A DNA stretch of 64,000 nt. Source: Heligmosomoides polygyrus polygyrus. Lineage: Eukaryota > Nematoda > Chromadorea > Rhabditida > Heligmosomidae. A program made the translations under genes and the position numbers. The notes under the pieces were generated by a model. That model did no database searches and was not told the origin of the DNA. It saw only the letters and a list, made by a program, of their open reading frames with translations. Below are positions 23,057-33,492 of this stretch, piece after piece. The DNA is taken from contig OX377205.1 in assembly GCA_947396885.1 (NCBI GenBank), forward strand, positions 26,957,407 through 27,021,406, in the 5' to 3' direction. How positions within the stretch are numbered: the stretch's first letter is position 1; each line of letters begins with the position of its first letter.

Positions 23057-24036
23057 TGTCGTGCCGCAGAGGAGACCTTCGCCCGTACATCGGTGGAGGC
23101 CGAGGTCCCCTCTACGGCCCGAGCTGTGGCATGTTGGATCCGGGGCTCGCGACCAGTGGGCTTGCGCTCCCACGCGGTTATTCCTACCCGAAAGGTCCTT
23201 AGCGGATCTTGATTGCCGCGTGCCCTTTTTAAATGCGACCTTACATTTCCACATGATAGCGTCTCTTTGTATGTTGACTTCCTCCGGAGGAATCTCCGTT
23301 GGTCGAAGCGTCCCCCGACCCCCGGCAATCCCTCCATTTGCGAGGCTGATATGACCTTTGACTTGACCCTGATAACTGCAGACCACCCCACGAGTTTAGA
23401 TATTAGGCCTTTTGAATTATGAGTTTATATTGGCTAATTAATAACGACCGACATAACATTAACAAAATGTGAAGACGACCTAGACTACGCGTTACGAGCC
23501 AGGCTGCACCCAACCTACTGAGGGAATCAGGACCGCGACCCGCGGGGCTTGCCTGGCCCAGGTCCTGTGGCCTGCGCCAAGTCAGGACCGATGAGGCTAG
23601 TCAGAGGCCCGGTGTTACCTGTGGAACGACGACGGGGACGACGGCGACGGATCCTTGACTCACTGGGCTGGCGGCTACCGACGATAATGACACTTGACGA
23701 CAATAGCGATCAGGAAGATGTAACTCGACGGCGACGGTGTCAGAATCCAATCGACGGATGGGACTTGCGCTCGGAGGCGACGGGCGACGGCGACGATGGA
23801 GCCCGGCCGGTCAGCGGGAGCGACCGGGGACGATCACCGCTCAGCGGGAGCGGTGGTGGCAGGAGTGGCGACCAAGCCGGTCAGAGACAACAGAGGCACG
23901 CACCCTCTGCGTCTCTGCCGGCTTCTAGAAGCTTCGGCGGCGGCGACGTGTCGATCGACGCGTTTGACCAGGTCGTTCGACCGGCTCGACCCAGCGACGG
24001 CGACCTGTGAAGACTTGTCGGACGCGAGTCACGACA
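23057..24036 (-). repeat. 3' LTR (left copy, 980 bp)
   Basis: Long terminal repeat with the tips given for the element. It differs from the other LTR mostly by indels: this copy has extra sequence at about 23325-23430, 23815-23880 and 23950-24005, and the remaining sequence is nearly identical. It is rich in CGACGG-type triplets. A run of about 18 G lies just inside (24039-24056); on the coding strand this is poly-C, so no normal polypurine tract is visible beside this LTR. Confidence 0.88.
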
Positions 24037-24516
24037 CTGGGGGGGGGGGGGGGGGGCAAGAAGGATACATAGATAGTCACGGCCCTGGAGCTTACCTAGA
24101 AAATTTACAGACATGTCAGCACCGCACCTAGGACGACCAGACTTAGAGGGTGGCGGCGAGGCGGGCGATGCCATTTTGCGTGCGCCACGGCGGGTGTGAC
24201 AGATGCAGCCTGGGGTGGGTAAGCATAACGAGAGGGCTTGGGACGAGTAGCGACCTACGAGTTAAAGTAAAAAATGATGTAGATGCAACATAGAATGACA
24301 ACAATAACAGAAAAATATAACAACAACTAAGTGATGCGACATAAGTGATGGTTAACTGGTTGAGGTGAAGAAGGGAGTATCTGGTGATGATGTTATTGAC
24401 GAGGTTGATGATGGCGACGAAGTATTGACATATATACATGTTGGACAGCGACCATAATGTTCGAACCGACGACGACGATGACATCCGTAGTAATGGCGAC
24501 CATGACACGATGGCAG

Positions 24517-24558
24517 GATGCGACAGCGACCATGACTGGATGCGACAGCGACCATGAT
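24517..24558. repeat. Two-copy tandem repeat in the LTR-element interior
   Basis: GGATGCGACAGCGACCATGA occurs twice with a 22-bp period, near the 3' end of the element's internal region. The surrounding 24040-24870 is AT-rich with no coding signal. Confidence 0.8.
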
Positions 24559-24872
24559 ACGACGACGGCGACCGAACGGCACGATTGCGACCTTAAGAAT
24601 TCCGTTGGGGACTGGGAAACATCTTTTACGAAATTTGGGTGTATTATTGGAAGAAAGAGAAAATTATATATGTATGTTTGATAGTGAAAATTTGGTGAAT
24701 TTGGGAAAAGGGAAAGGGAAAAATATTGAGGACGCAAAAAGAAAAAAGATGTATATGTAAAAGTAAAATTTGTGAAAAATTGGTAATTGTGAAAGCAAAA
24801 ATTAATTGTTGCGGGTGAAAAATTAGTTTGAAATAAGAAAAGAATATTTAGAAATACTTCTCACCTTATTCT

Positions 24873-25214
24873 TCATCGGGGTTGTACCGATTTCTCTCCC
24901 ACGACTCTCGGATCAGCACCCAACGCATATATGACGACGTTACGACGAGCGCGACGCAGCCGATTCTCCCAGCGCAGTACGGGGACATCCCAAATGACCG
25001 CGGGCCCAACGGGGCAAAAGGCCGGATGGTGAGTGGCCTGGTTGCAATACCGACATGGGGGCGTGCCGCGCGGACAGTCCTTGTCGAGGTGGTCTCCGGT
25101 GCAACGGAAGCACCGTCCATTCAGTGAATGGATTTGGAACCTCCTCTCGAGCGACGGACAGTTGCGACATAAGGCGGAGTAGTGGTTTTCTCCGCAGAAA
25201 ACACACACAATGCA
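24873..25214 (-). CDS. Gag nucleocapsid-like zinc-knuckle protein (LTR element)
   Basis: A minus-strand frame of about 110 codons opens directly after a stop codon and has no ATG at its start, so it is the C-terminal part of a longer Gag joined by frameshift or broken by mutation. Three CCHC-type knuckles lie in a row: CVFCGENHYSALC, CFRCTGDHLDKDC and CRYCNQATHHPAFC. Such knuckles bind RNA in retroelement Gag proteins. A basic patch (RWENRLRRARRN) follows. No protease or polymerase frame continues after the stop at 24873. Plant and animal gag-only LTR elements are known, and this one resembles them in layout. Confidence 0.7.
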   Translation of the reverse strand, partial: CIVCVFCGENHYSALCRNCPSLERRFQIHSLNGRCFRCTGDHLDKDCPRGTPPCRYCNQATHHPAFCPVGPAVIWDVPVLRWENRLRRARRNVVIYALGADPRVVGEKSVQPR

Positions 25215-25437
25215 TCATGGGATCCCCGATGCGGGTGCGTGACCATAGGGAATGACCCGTGGCGGCTGCGGTTCCGGCCTGGATGGCCAGGTATGGCCTG
25301 GGGTCGGTCAGTAGATGAGCTGCCTACGGGCAGGTGACCGCTGCGGAGCCGCCGGTGGATGTTGTGCGCGCTGCGCAGGCGGACTTGGCTGTCGCGGCTG
25401 CGGAGGTGGGGTGCGCAGTAGTCGCCGCCGATGATGG

Positions 25438-26660
25438 TTAAGGCCCCCGCAGAGTTCTGCGGCCAGGGGCGGCGGACGGCGAAATCGATGACTCACGCCA
25501 CTCAACGGCGGATGCCGGCCGGCCAGCGGCGACGGCGAGGTACTGTAGTCTTTCTAGTCGGGACCAACTGGTGACGCGCCCGTTTCCGCTCTGGATCCCC
25601 GCCGCGAAAGGGCAGAGCGCAGACAGACTCCCAGCGCCGCTGGAGTGGCGCCGTCTCGTATGATTCAAATCATTTTCGGCGGTGCCGCTGGGCTCGCCGC
25701 TGGCGGCGAGCTCTGCGTCCCTGCCCTATGATGAAGGATAGGGCAGCGGCAACGCCGCAGAAGTCTGTGGGGGCCTTTACGCGGCCAAAAGGTAGCGTCA
25801 GCGGCGGCCGCGGATACCGGCGGGTTTGGACGCCCCCGGGGACCTGGTGGAATTTGCCTTGGTGGTGCTGGAGGAGGCGCAGGCGCGACGGGGCGCTGAA
25901 CGGCGTTGCCCTGAGCGTTAGGACCCTGAGGGGCGGGACGCGGCGGCAGGCGTAAGCGCCCCCAGGGACTTGGTGGAGACGGACGCCGGGGTGCTGGTGG
26001 AACAGGCGCGGGAGCGACGCGACCCGTGGCGGCGTTACCCTGAGGGGCGGGACTTTGAGCGACCGAGGACGACGGTACCGAGTCCGAGCTGGGAGACGTC
26101 GCAATTGGCCGTCCGTCCATGTGGACGATGCGATGAAAGACACTGTGCACAACCCCTGAATCCCGCAAAAGTGTGGGCGACCTAGGTGAGCGATGATGCC
26201 CGCGTGGCGGCGACGGATTGCGAGCCGGCGACGTTGGATTGGGAGCCGGCGGCGATGGATTGCGAGCCGGTGGTGATGGTTGACGCTGGCGCGACGCCTG
26301 AGAAGGCGAAGAGCGGGAAGGTGACCGGGCCCTACGAGCATGCAGATGGCGAGAGGGTGAGCGGGCACGATGCGAGCGGCGAGAAGAGCGGTCGTGTGGC
26401 GACCGATGCGACGACGAGGACCCCGAAGAGGGATCGCGGCTGCGCCAACGTCGTGGGCGGCTTTTCGAGTCGTCGCAGCGGCGATGGCGACGATGGCGAC
26501 TCGACTCGCGGCTGGAGTCTCGGGAGAACCACAACGGTGGCGCCGTCGTCGCGAATGCGACCTAGCTCGTCGCCTACGGTCGCGACTTCCCCTGCTCTCC
26601 GTCGACGAGGAGCTCCTGCGGTGTCGGCATCTGCGGCACAGCGACGATGGGATGATTGCT
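25438..26660 (-). pseudogene. RS-rich and proline-rich Gag-like region, frames shifted
   Basis: Upstream of the knuckles on the minus strand lies a long Arg/Ser region. It is readable first in one frame (about 26640-26540, RHRRSSSSTESRGSRDRRRR) and then in another (26534-25665, with RDSSRESSRHRRHRRCDDSK and many RS, SR and SPS repeats). It passes into a Pro/Ala-rich segment with repeated PAPP and PSPP, then continues as short frames to 25438. There is no clear ATG for the main frame, and at least one frame change is needed. RS domains are typical of splicing factors and of some RNA-binding proteins; finding one beside zinc knuckles in a retroelement is unusual. The composition is strongly GC-rich compared with flanking DNA. 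Confidence 0.45.
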
Positions 26661-26839
26661 GAGATCGCTGTCTAAAGCATAGAGAAATTGGGATAGCGGC
26701 TATGCAAGGGAGCGATTGATGCGACAGCGACGAGTATGTGCGACAACGAAATAGGAGGAGAGGAGAAAAAAATGATTGAATGGACGACAAAGGAGTGTGA
26801 TATATGAAATGTAAATGACAAACCCTAAACAAATTCTAT

Positions 26840-28126
26840 TTGTAAAACGACGTAGCTACCTAATGAAATTTATTGTCGTGTAGAGTATTTTGATGCGAGC
26901 TCTTTAATGAGAAGTGAAGAGTAGAGAAGGGATGAAGAAAAAGGTCGCGTGGCGGATGTGATGGCAAGCGTGCGAAAGGTATGATGAAACGAAAGAAGGA
27001 CAAGAGCTATAACGACTAATGGGCAGACAGAGGATTCGAGTGCGGCAATGACAAAAACCTGAAGCAAAAGAAAAAAGAAACTGGAAGAGGCAGCAGGGCG
27101 CAAGCGTGCGCGGGAGACGATGACAGCAGACGAATAAACGCGTACTGCACTCTACACGACGTGATCCTAATCACGAGAACAGAACACTTACCTGCGACCG
27201 AACAACGTTGACGAGTCCATGGTATCGTGTACTACATGGCAATAGGAATTAATGAATTAATTTAGTCAGCGACGAGATGATCGGAGTCCATAGAGGGCGA
27301 CGGCGGCGCTGCCGGAAGACGAAGTGCACTGCGCTGTGATTCAAGTGGGCTGTCAACGGCCTGTCGCGCGTGGAGCGACGCGTGTTGACATGTGGCGGAC
27401 GTGGGCTGACTGGAAGGAGGGCTCGGCCCCTGAGCCTCCTCCATACAAGCACGGTCAATATAGCGACTACACGACCATACGCGAGAACTATTGTGACACA
27501 AATGTGTGTACGCAAGTGAATGGTGTTATTGCGACACGCGTAGGCCTAGACAAAACAGGGTGTGTAAGCGATACACGAAACTGTTGAACAGCGTGTGCTC
27601 TACGACAATGCATGACGACTAAGGCCTTGGACCAACTGAAGTTGCGGGCGGGACCTAAGACGACAACATTATGTACTGCCAATGAGTTAACTTGCCAGAC
27701 AGTACGTAGCCCTGTAGACCTGTCTTAGGAGAGCTGCTACGCACTGTTGAACCTGTGGTCTCCTGCCGGGTCCCGTTTGCATGCTTCTCTGCGACGGCGG
27801 CAAGGTCCAAGAGGGGTTTCCCAGTCGGCTAGTCCGACTATCTGCTCCTTCTATGCGCGCGCCGTAGCACTTGTGGTTCGACGTATAACGGCTGTCCCTG
27901 TGCTGGCTCGTGCCACTCGAGGTGCACAGGTAAGAACCACGGCTACTAGAAGAGAGGAGGGCATTACCCAGTTATAGCGCACGCATGTGCCGTCAGCGGC
28001 ACCTGAACTAGTCCAATTTGTGCGACCCCTACAGCGGGCGCGGCGACAAGGCTTAAATGCCTGCGAGCCAACGAAAAGGTCCGATCATTAAGACCCAGTG
28101 TGAGTTTCCCCACACTGAACCTCAGA
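26840..28126 (-). other. Untranslated leader of the LTR element
   Basis: About 1.3 kb between the primer-binding site and the RS-rich region. Open frames here (for example 27249-27515) are short and unmatched. I see no conserved domain; packaging or regulatory signals could lie here. Confidence 0.5.
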
Positions 28127-28137
28127 CCGATGCACCA
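28127..28137 (-). promoter_or_regulatory. Primer-binding site, tRNA-Gly type
   Basis: On the minus strand the 11 nt immediately after the 5' LTR read TGGTGCATCGG. This is the exact complement of the 3' end of eukaryotic tRNA-Gly (acceptor CCGATGC, discriminator A, CCA). The match stops after 11 nt. It fixes the element's orientation as minus, in agreement with the Gag reading frames. Confidence 0.85.
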
Positions 28138-28904
28138 TGTCATGCCGCAGGGGGACTTCCGCCCGTACATCGGTGGAGGTCGAGCTCCCCTCTACGGCCC
28201 GAGCTGTGGCATGTTGGATCCGTGGCTCGCGACCAGTGGGCTTGCGCTGCCATGCGGTTATTTCTACCCGAAAGGCCCTTAGCGGATCTTGATTGCCGCG
28301 TGCCCTTTTTAAATGGGACCTTACATTCCCACATGATAGCGTCTCTTTGTATGTTGAATTCCTCCGGTGGAATCCCCGTTGGTCGAAGCGTCCCCCGATT
28401 ATGGGGGATATTGGCTAATTAATAACGACCGATATAACATTAACAAAATGTGAAGACGATCTAGACTATGCGTTACGGGCCAGGCTGCACCCAACCTACT
28501 GAGGGAATCAGGACCGCGACCCGCGGGGCTTGCCTGGCCCTAGTCCTGCCTGCGCCAAGTCAGGACCAACGAGGCCAGGCAGAGGTTCCGCGTTACCTGT
28601 GGAACGACGACGGCGACGACGGCGACGGATCCTTGACTCACTGACGACGGCTGGCGGCTACCGACGATGATGACACTTGACGGCAATAGCGATCAGGAAG
28701 ATGTAACTCGACGGCGACGGCGTCAGAATCCAACCGACGGATGGGACTTGCGCTCGGAGGCGACGGGCGACGGCTACGATGGAGCCCGGCCGCTCAGCGG
28801 GTCGGTCAGAGACGACAGAGGCACGCACCCTCTGCGTTTCTGCCGGCTTCTAGAAGCTTCGGCGGCGGCGACGTGTGAAGACTTGTCGGACGCAAGTCAC
28901 GACA
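28138..28904 (-). repeat. 5' LTR (right copy, 767 bp)
   Basis: Shorter partner of the LTR at 23057-24036, starting TGTCATG (one substitution against the partner) and ending CACGACA. At least three internal deletions explain the 213-bp difference. The conserved part includes CGCCCGTACATCGGTGGAGG and GCGGATCTTGATTGCCGCG. Confidence 0.88.
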
Positions 28905-28909
28905 CCCGT

Positions 28910-29318
28910 CTTCAGAAACCCGACTCATACTGGACGATATTGAGGGAAATTACTGGTCCCCCTTATTCACCCTCCCCATCTAGTGGTCTCCTTTTGCTGA
29001 TCCCCTTTCACTCCTGCTGGTATTACTCAGAAACCCTAGGCACGTTGGATTTCAGCACTCTTTTGAATCCTGACGCACGTTGAACGACGTCTAGTGCACG
29101 TCTTCTGAATCCAGACGTACTCTGAACGACGTATAGGCACGCCTCCCGATTCCCTATGCTTCGCACTTGATCCCCAGTCGTACCCTGACGTGTTGTCCGC
29201 TCAATATATCGTAAACATGGACGATCCGCCGCCAAGGATATAGTTCGCCAGCAATAGCCCATGGTTAAGCTCAAAGAAAGCCAGGCTGGCCTACGCCGCA
29301 CTATCCTTCAGTCCCCTA
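28910..29318. other. Spacer between LTR and hAT elements
   Basis: About 400 bp without a gene. A phrase CGTTGAACGACGTCTAG / CTCTGAACGACGTATAG is repeated near 29079 and 29120. Nothing else was recognised. Confidence 0.5.
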
Positions 29319-29976
29319 CCCGTGACCATGGGTGTGCATAAATGAAGTTTGAAATTTCGTAAATCGTAAATAGTAATTACGGAAAAACCATCGTAAATCG
29401 TAAACCGTAAACAGTAAGAGTCACCGGACGTGTAGTGCAGTACAACTAAATTTCCAGAGGCTTTTTCATTAACGTGAATCAGATGTGATTCAATATTTAT
29501 TTATTTATCATGTTATTTCCAGCTCATTTTGAACAGTTTTCCTACCAAACTGTTTCCCTTTCTTACGCCTTCTTGCTAGTAAGACACATTACAAATCAAA
29601 CTTTACACTTTTCCAGAAAGTCGAGAAAACTGTAAATTCAAAAACTTAACTTAAGCCTATGCATGATATTCCAACAAAAAGCCTGCATCGTTTGAATGTC
29701 CAATAAACTCCAAATTTACTATCAGTTTTTCGCTTGGCCTAGAATTTAGCGGAAACAACAACGAAAAATTCGCTAGCAACAATAAAAACTAAAAATATCG
29801 TTTCACTTCTGTACAATGCGGCGAAACAGCAACTGCACACGTAATAATCTAACAAACATACTGGGTTGTACAATGAGACTGCGCCTTGCATTCTGATTGA
29901 AGGCATGGCGCAATCATCACACCGAAACGCTTCTCTTCTACGCTTTTCAACAAAGTCCTAAAACATTCGGAAAACC

Positions 29977-30106
29977 TTTGTGGTGGAAGCGGAGGAGCTT
30001 CACCAGTCACCGCCAGAGAGACGTGAACGTTGGTGAAATTTATGATTCACCAACGTTCACCTCCATCTGACGGTGACAGGTTGTGCTCCTCGGCTTCCAC
30101 CACAAA
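29977..30106. repeat. Imperfect palindrome inside hAT element 1
   Basis: The arms TTTGTGGTGGAAGC...GTGAACGTTGGTGA (29977-30035) and their reverse complement (30047-30106) are about 60 bp each with an 11-nt loop. The structured motif at 30111 follows immediately. Confidence 0.8.
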
Positions 30107-30110
30107 TGCT

Positions 30111-30150
30111 CTGAAGAAGGCGAAATCGCCGAAACGTAAGCCGAATAAAT
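30111..30150 (+). ncRNA. GAAGAAGG structured motif, site 2
   Basis: CTGAAGAAGG-CGAAATCGCC-GAAACGTAAG followed by CCGAATAAAT. GGCG pairs with CGCC around a four-base loop. This is the cleanest copy in the window. Downstream, GTAACAGTCTTGG is also partly shared with the site at 35883. Confidence 0.5.
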
Positions 30151-30697
30151 TGCTGTAACAGTCTTGGTGCTCAGTTCCACGGACCAACAACTCAACACGA
30201 TCCATCATGCCGAGGTTCGTGGAAAGTCGGACATGGAGTTAACGTATAACATTCTTGAGGCATCTTCATATACAGAAATTTTTTATTTAGAATGTGTCTA
30301 GCTTGGTTTGAAAGTAATCATACTTCAGTTACGAGTTGGGAGGAACACGGTTGAAGTTAAAACTGGTTCAGTTTGAGTTTACAAGTGTCCATTTTAAACG
30401 CAGCGAGTGAAAACGGTATATAGATAGCTGCAGGAGGATAGTTACACATCCATTGTTCAATGAGAAGCAGGTACCGAGCTATTGCTAACCACAGCACGAT
30501 ACTCTAATTTCGAATCTCTGTTAATTGTAGAGAGATTGCAAAGAAGACGTTTCTTAACTTTAAAAGTGCTCTCAGTTCTGAACCATCGATCGACAACATC
30601 ATCGCGGTAACCGAAACCTGCTTAGAGCGCAGGTTTTCTATGCAAGTTTGCCTGCATTTCTCCAATTTTGAAAACTAAAATATCGAACTAGTAGTTG

Positions 30698-33416
30698 ATA
30701 ATTCTCCGCAGGTGGCGATGTCCGCTTCTCCACGTGGTGCCACTGGAAACTGCTCGTGCGAGCTAAGCTAATCACGGACATACGAATGCAGGCGACAGGC
30801 CCTTGTGACAGGCCGGCCTACGAAGACCCATGTCACATCACATGGGGCATGATAGTTCAAATTTCTCGAGATAGTGCTACGGCGTCCGTAGGAGCCGACG
30901 CGCACTCGCAGAAACCGGCGGGTGTGGAAGATATTCGAGGGTCCCTGGTGCGAGGACGGCATTGGGGGCAACTGAGCTAGTCCGAAAGTCCCGTAACGTA
31001 AGCAGGACCCGCGTGGCAACGCTGAATGTGGGTACGTTGACGGGCCGCTCGTGCGAGTTGGTTGAAGCACTGGAGCGTAAAAGAGTTGATCTCTGTGCGA
31101 TACAGGAGACGAGGTGGTCCTGCCGCAAGTCAAGGGAAATAGGACGTGGCTTCAAGGTCGTTCTATGTGGAAGTCCCAGGACCACCAGTGGTCTCGGTGT
31201 AATCGTCTCCGAACGATTTCGTGACTCGATTTTAAGGGACGAGCGCTTTGACGATCAATTGATGAAGATCGTTGTCGCCGCTAAGGAGCGACTCTATCAC
31301 TTCTTCTCTGCTTACGCTCCGCAGTGTGTGTGGCTGCTCCGATCAAGCCAAGGAAGAGTTTTGGAGCCTGCTTGATGAGAAGACAGTAGAGGTACTGCCG
31401 AAAGATGCCATCGTAGTCGCTGGTGACGTTAATGGGCACGTAGGTGTTACGGAGGACGGGTACAGCTGTCATGGTGGTTTTGGATACGGGTCGCGTAACA
31501 CCGATGGTAAGCGTATTCTTGAGTATGCGGAATCCCACCATTGTGAACGCCATTCTCCGAAATCGCGACTCCCACCTCATCTCATACTATAGTTGGAGCT
31601 CCATAGTCTCAGATAGACCTTGTGCTTGTGAAGGATCGCGACTGAAGTATTGTCACAGACGCGAAGGTCGTGCCGTATGAGACGGTCGCCCCACAGCATC
31701 GGCCGCTGATCTGCACTTTGAAGATCGCCCCTCCGAGGCTGAAGCAGGTCGAGCGATGCAGTGCTGCAAGAATCAAGTGGTGGCGAATGAGAGAGAAGGA
31801 AGCAGCATTAATTTCTCGCGTTCGGTTACCGACAGTTACGACTGTCGATGAAACTTGGAAGAAAGCAACCGACGCAATACATCAAGCTGCAAGGTTGGAA
31901 CTCGGAACTACGACGTACGAGGAGCCTGGACGACGCAAGGTCGACAAGCGGCTGTGGTCGGATGATGAAAAAGAGAAGGTTCGAGGGAAGAAGTCGCTGT
32001 ATCGCGTGTTTCTCGGCGAGAAGACAGCCGATAACTGGCGGAAGTATCAGAAGGTGAAGAAAGCTGCAAAGAAAGCCGTGGCTGTTGGAAAGCCACCCAT
32101 TATAGTGATGTCAACGAAAAGCTCGAGTCGCGCGATGGTGAGCGGTATTTGTACCGACTTGCTAAAACTCGCCATCGCCATACCGAGGATATTGAAAAGT
32201 TCTTTGACATCAATGATGAGAGCGGCCATCTTCTGAAAGACCGCAAAAAGGAGCTGAAGCGATGGCGTGATTACTTTGAGGAAATTTCCACTATGGAATT
32301 TCTTTGCCCGGCCATCCCTTCTGTGGGTTCTCTTCACGGTCCCGTTCACAAGATCATCGTGGAGGAAAGAGAAGCGGCTCTGAAGAAGATGAAGCCATGC
32401 AAGGCAACAGGACCGAATGATCTGGCGCGATTGAGTGGGCGCGAATTCTCTACTCTTGTCCAAAGAGTCGAGTTCAAGCTGCAGCTGGGACCTCGATGGA
32501 GTTTCCCATCTCTGTCGGAGTACATCAGGGTTCTGCACTTTCACCACTCCTCTTTGTTGTCGTCATGGATGTCATCACACGAGATCTTCAGAATCCCGTC
32601 TCTTGGACGTTGCTTTATGCCGATGACGTGATGCTCGCTAGCGAAGACAAAGGAGAACTCGAGCGAGAGTTGCAAGCTTGGTGTGATCGCTTGGAGCGAT
32701 TTGGACTCAAACTGAACGAAGAAGACCGAATACCTAACGACGGACGTTACTGAGTCCAGCTCCATCAAGGTTAACGGCATCGAGCTCCCACGCACTTCGG
32801 TCTTTAAGTACCTGGGATCAGCAGTCGCGTCTGACGGCAAATTGATGGTTGAAGTGAACTCACGCGTGAGTGCAACTTGGTCCAAGTGGCGTTCGTTGAC
32901 TGGCGTGCTCTGCGATAGAATGATACTAGAGCACCTGAAGTCGAAGATCTAGAGAGCAGTCGTCCGGCCAGTAGCGATGTACGGCGCTGAGTGTTGGCCT
33001 GCGACTAAGGAAATTGAAACACGCCTCAGCGTTATGGAGACAAAGATGCTACGCTGGACGGCTGGAGTCACGCGCATGGACCGTATCCGAAATGATGCTA
33101 TTCGGCAGAAGTTCGGTATCGCGCCGATAGCTGACAAGATGCGCGAAGCTCGCTTGCGATGGTATGGCCACGTTCTGCGTGGGAAAGAAGACAGCGTTCG
33201 CAAGATAGGCCTTGAGTTGGAAGTGTAAGGAAAGCGGCCTAGAGGACGCCCGAAGCAGCGTTGGTCCGATACGTTACACATGGACATGAAAATAACTGGC
33301 GTCCACCCTGATGAAGCACAGGATCGAGAAAGGTGGCGTCATGACACCAGAAGAGCGGTCCCCGCTCCGAAGCGAGACAAACGCTAAAGAAGAAGAAGAT
33401 TTAATAATTCTCCGCA
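30698..33416 (+). mobile_element. RTE-type LINE, near full-length but defective
   Basis: The body (30711-33403) is bounded by a perfect 13-bp target duplication, ATAATTCTCCGCA (30698-30710; 33404-33416), and ends in a GAA-type repeat. The endonuclease is readable at 30962-31680 with LNVGTLTG, QETRW, GDVNGHVG and HRPL blocks, but it has frameshifts near 31320 and 31570-31600. Of the reverse transcriptase, motif KATGPNDLA (32401-32430) is followed almost at once by GVHQGSALSPLLF (about 32517-32555) and YADDVMLAS (32617-32643), so about 140 residues between them are deleted. The C-terminal part (32760-33390) has KYLGS, MYGAECWP and RWYGHVLRG, with stops. It cannot encode an active protein. Confidence 0.92.
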
Positions 33417-33492
33417 CTCACTCCGGCTACCCTTCGCCAGTTCCGAAAGAACGTTTGCTCTTCGAGAGACAGCAGCAGGAAGTGAATCAGGG

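Larger units (their letters stand above)
23052..28909 (-). mobile_element. Complete gag-only LTR retrotransposon with target duplication
   Basis: Two direct repeats (23057-24036 and 28138-28904) start TGTCGTG or TGTCATG and end CACGACA, so each has TG..CA inverted tips. CCCGT stands just outside at 23052-23056 and at 28905-28909, a 5-bp target duplication. Read on the minus strand, the first bases after the 5' LTR are a primer-binding site matching tRNA-Gly (28137-28127). The 4.1-kb interior holds an RS-rich and proline-rich region and three CCHC zinc knuckles, as in Gag. No reverse transcriptase, RNase H, integrase or DTG protease was found. It should therefore depend on another element for reverse transcription. 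The family is most likely BEL/Pao by knuckle spacing and 5-bp duplication, but without pol this is inference. Confidence 0.88.

Noticed and set aside
24037..24870. Possible pol remnants between the zinc knuckles and the 3' LTR
   Set aside because: I looked for reverse transcriptase, RNase H and integrase motifs on the minus strand and found only short AT-rich frames.
30111..30150. Definite hammerhead ribozyme
   Set aside because: The order of conserved bases is suggestive, but an extra base follows CTGANGA and no flanking stems closing the catalytic core were found, so only a structured motif is claimed.
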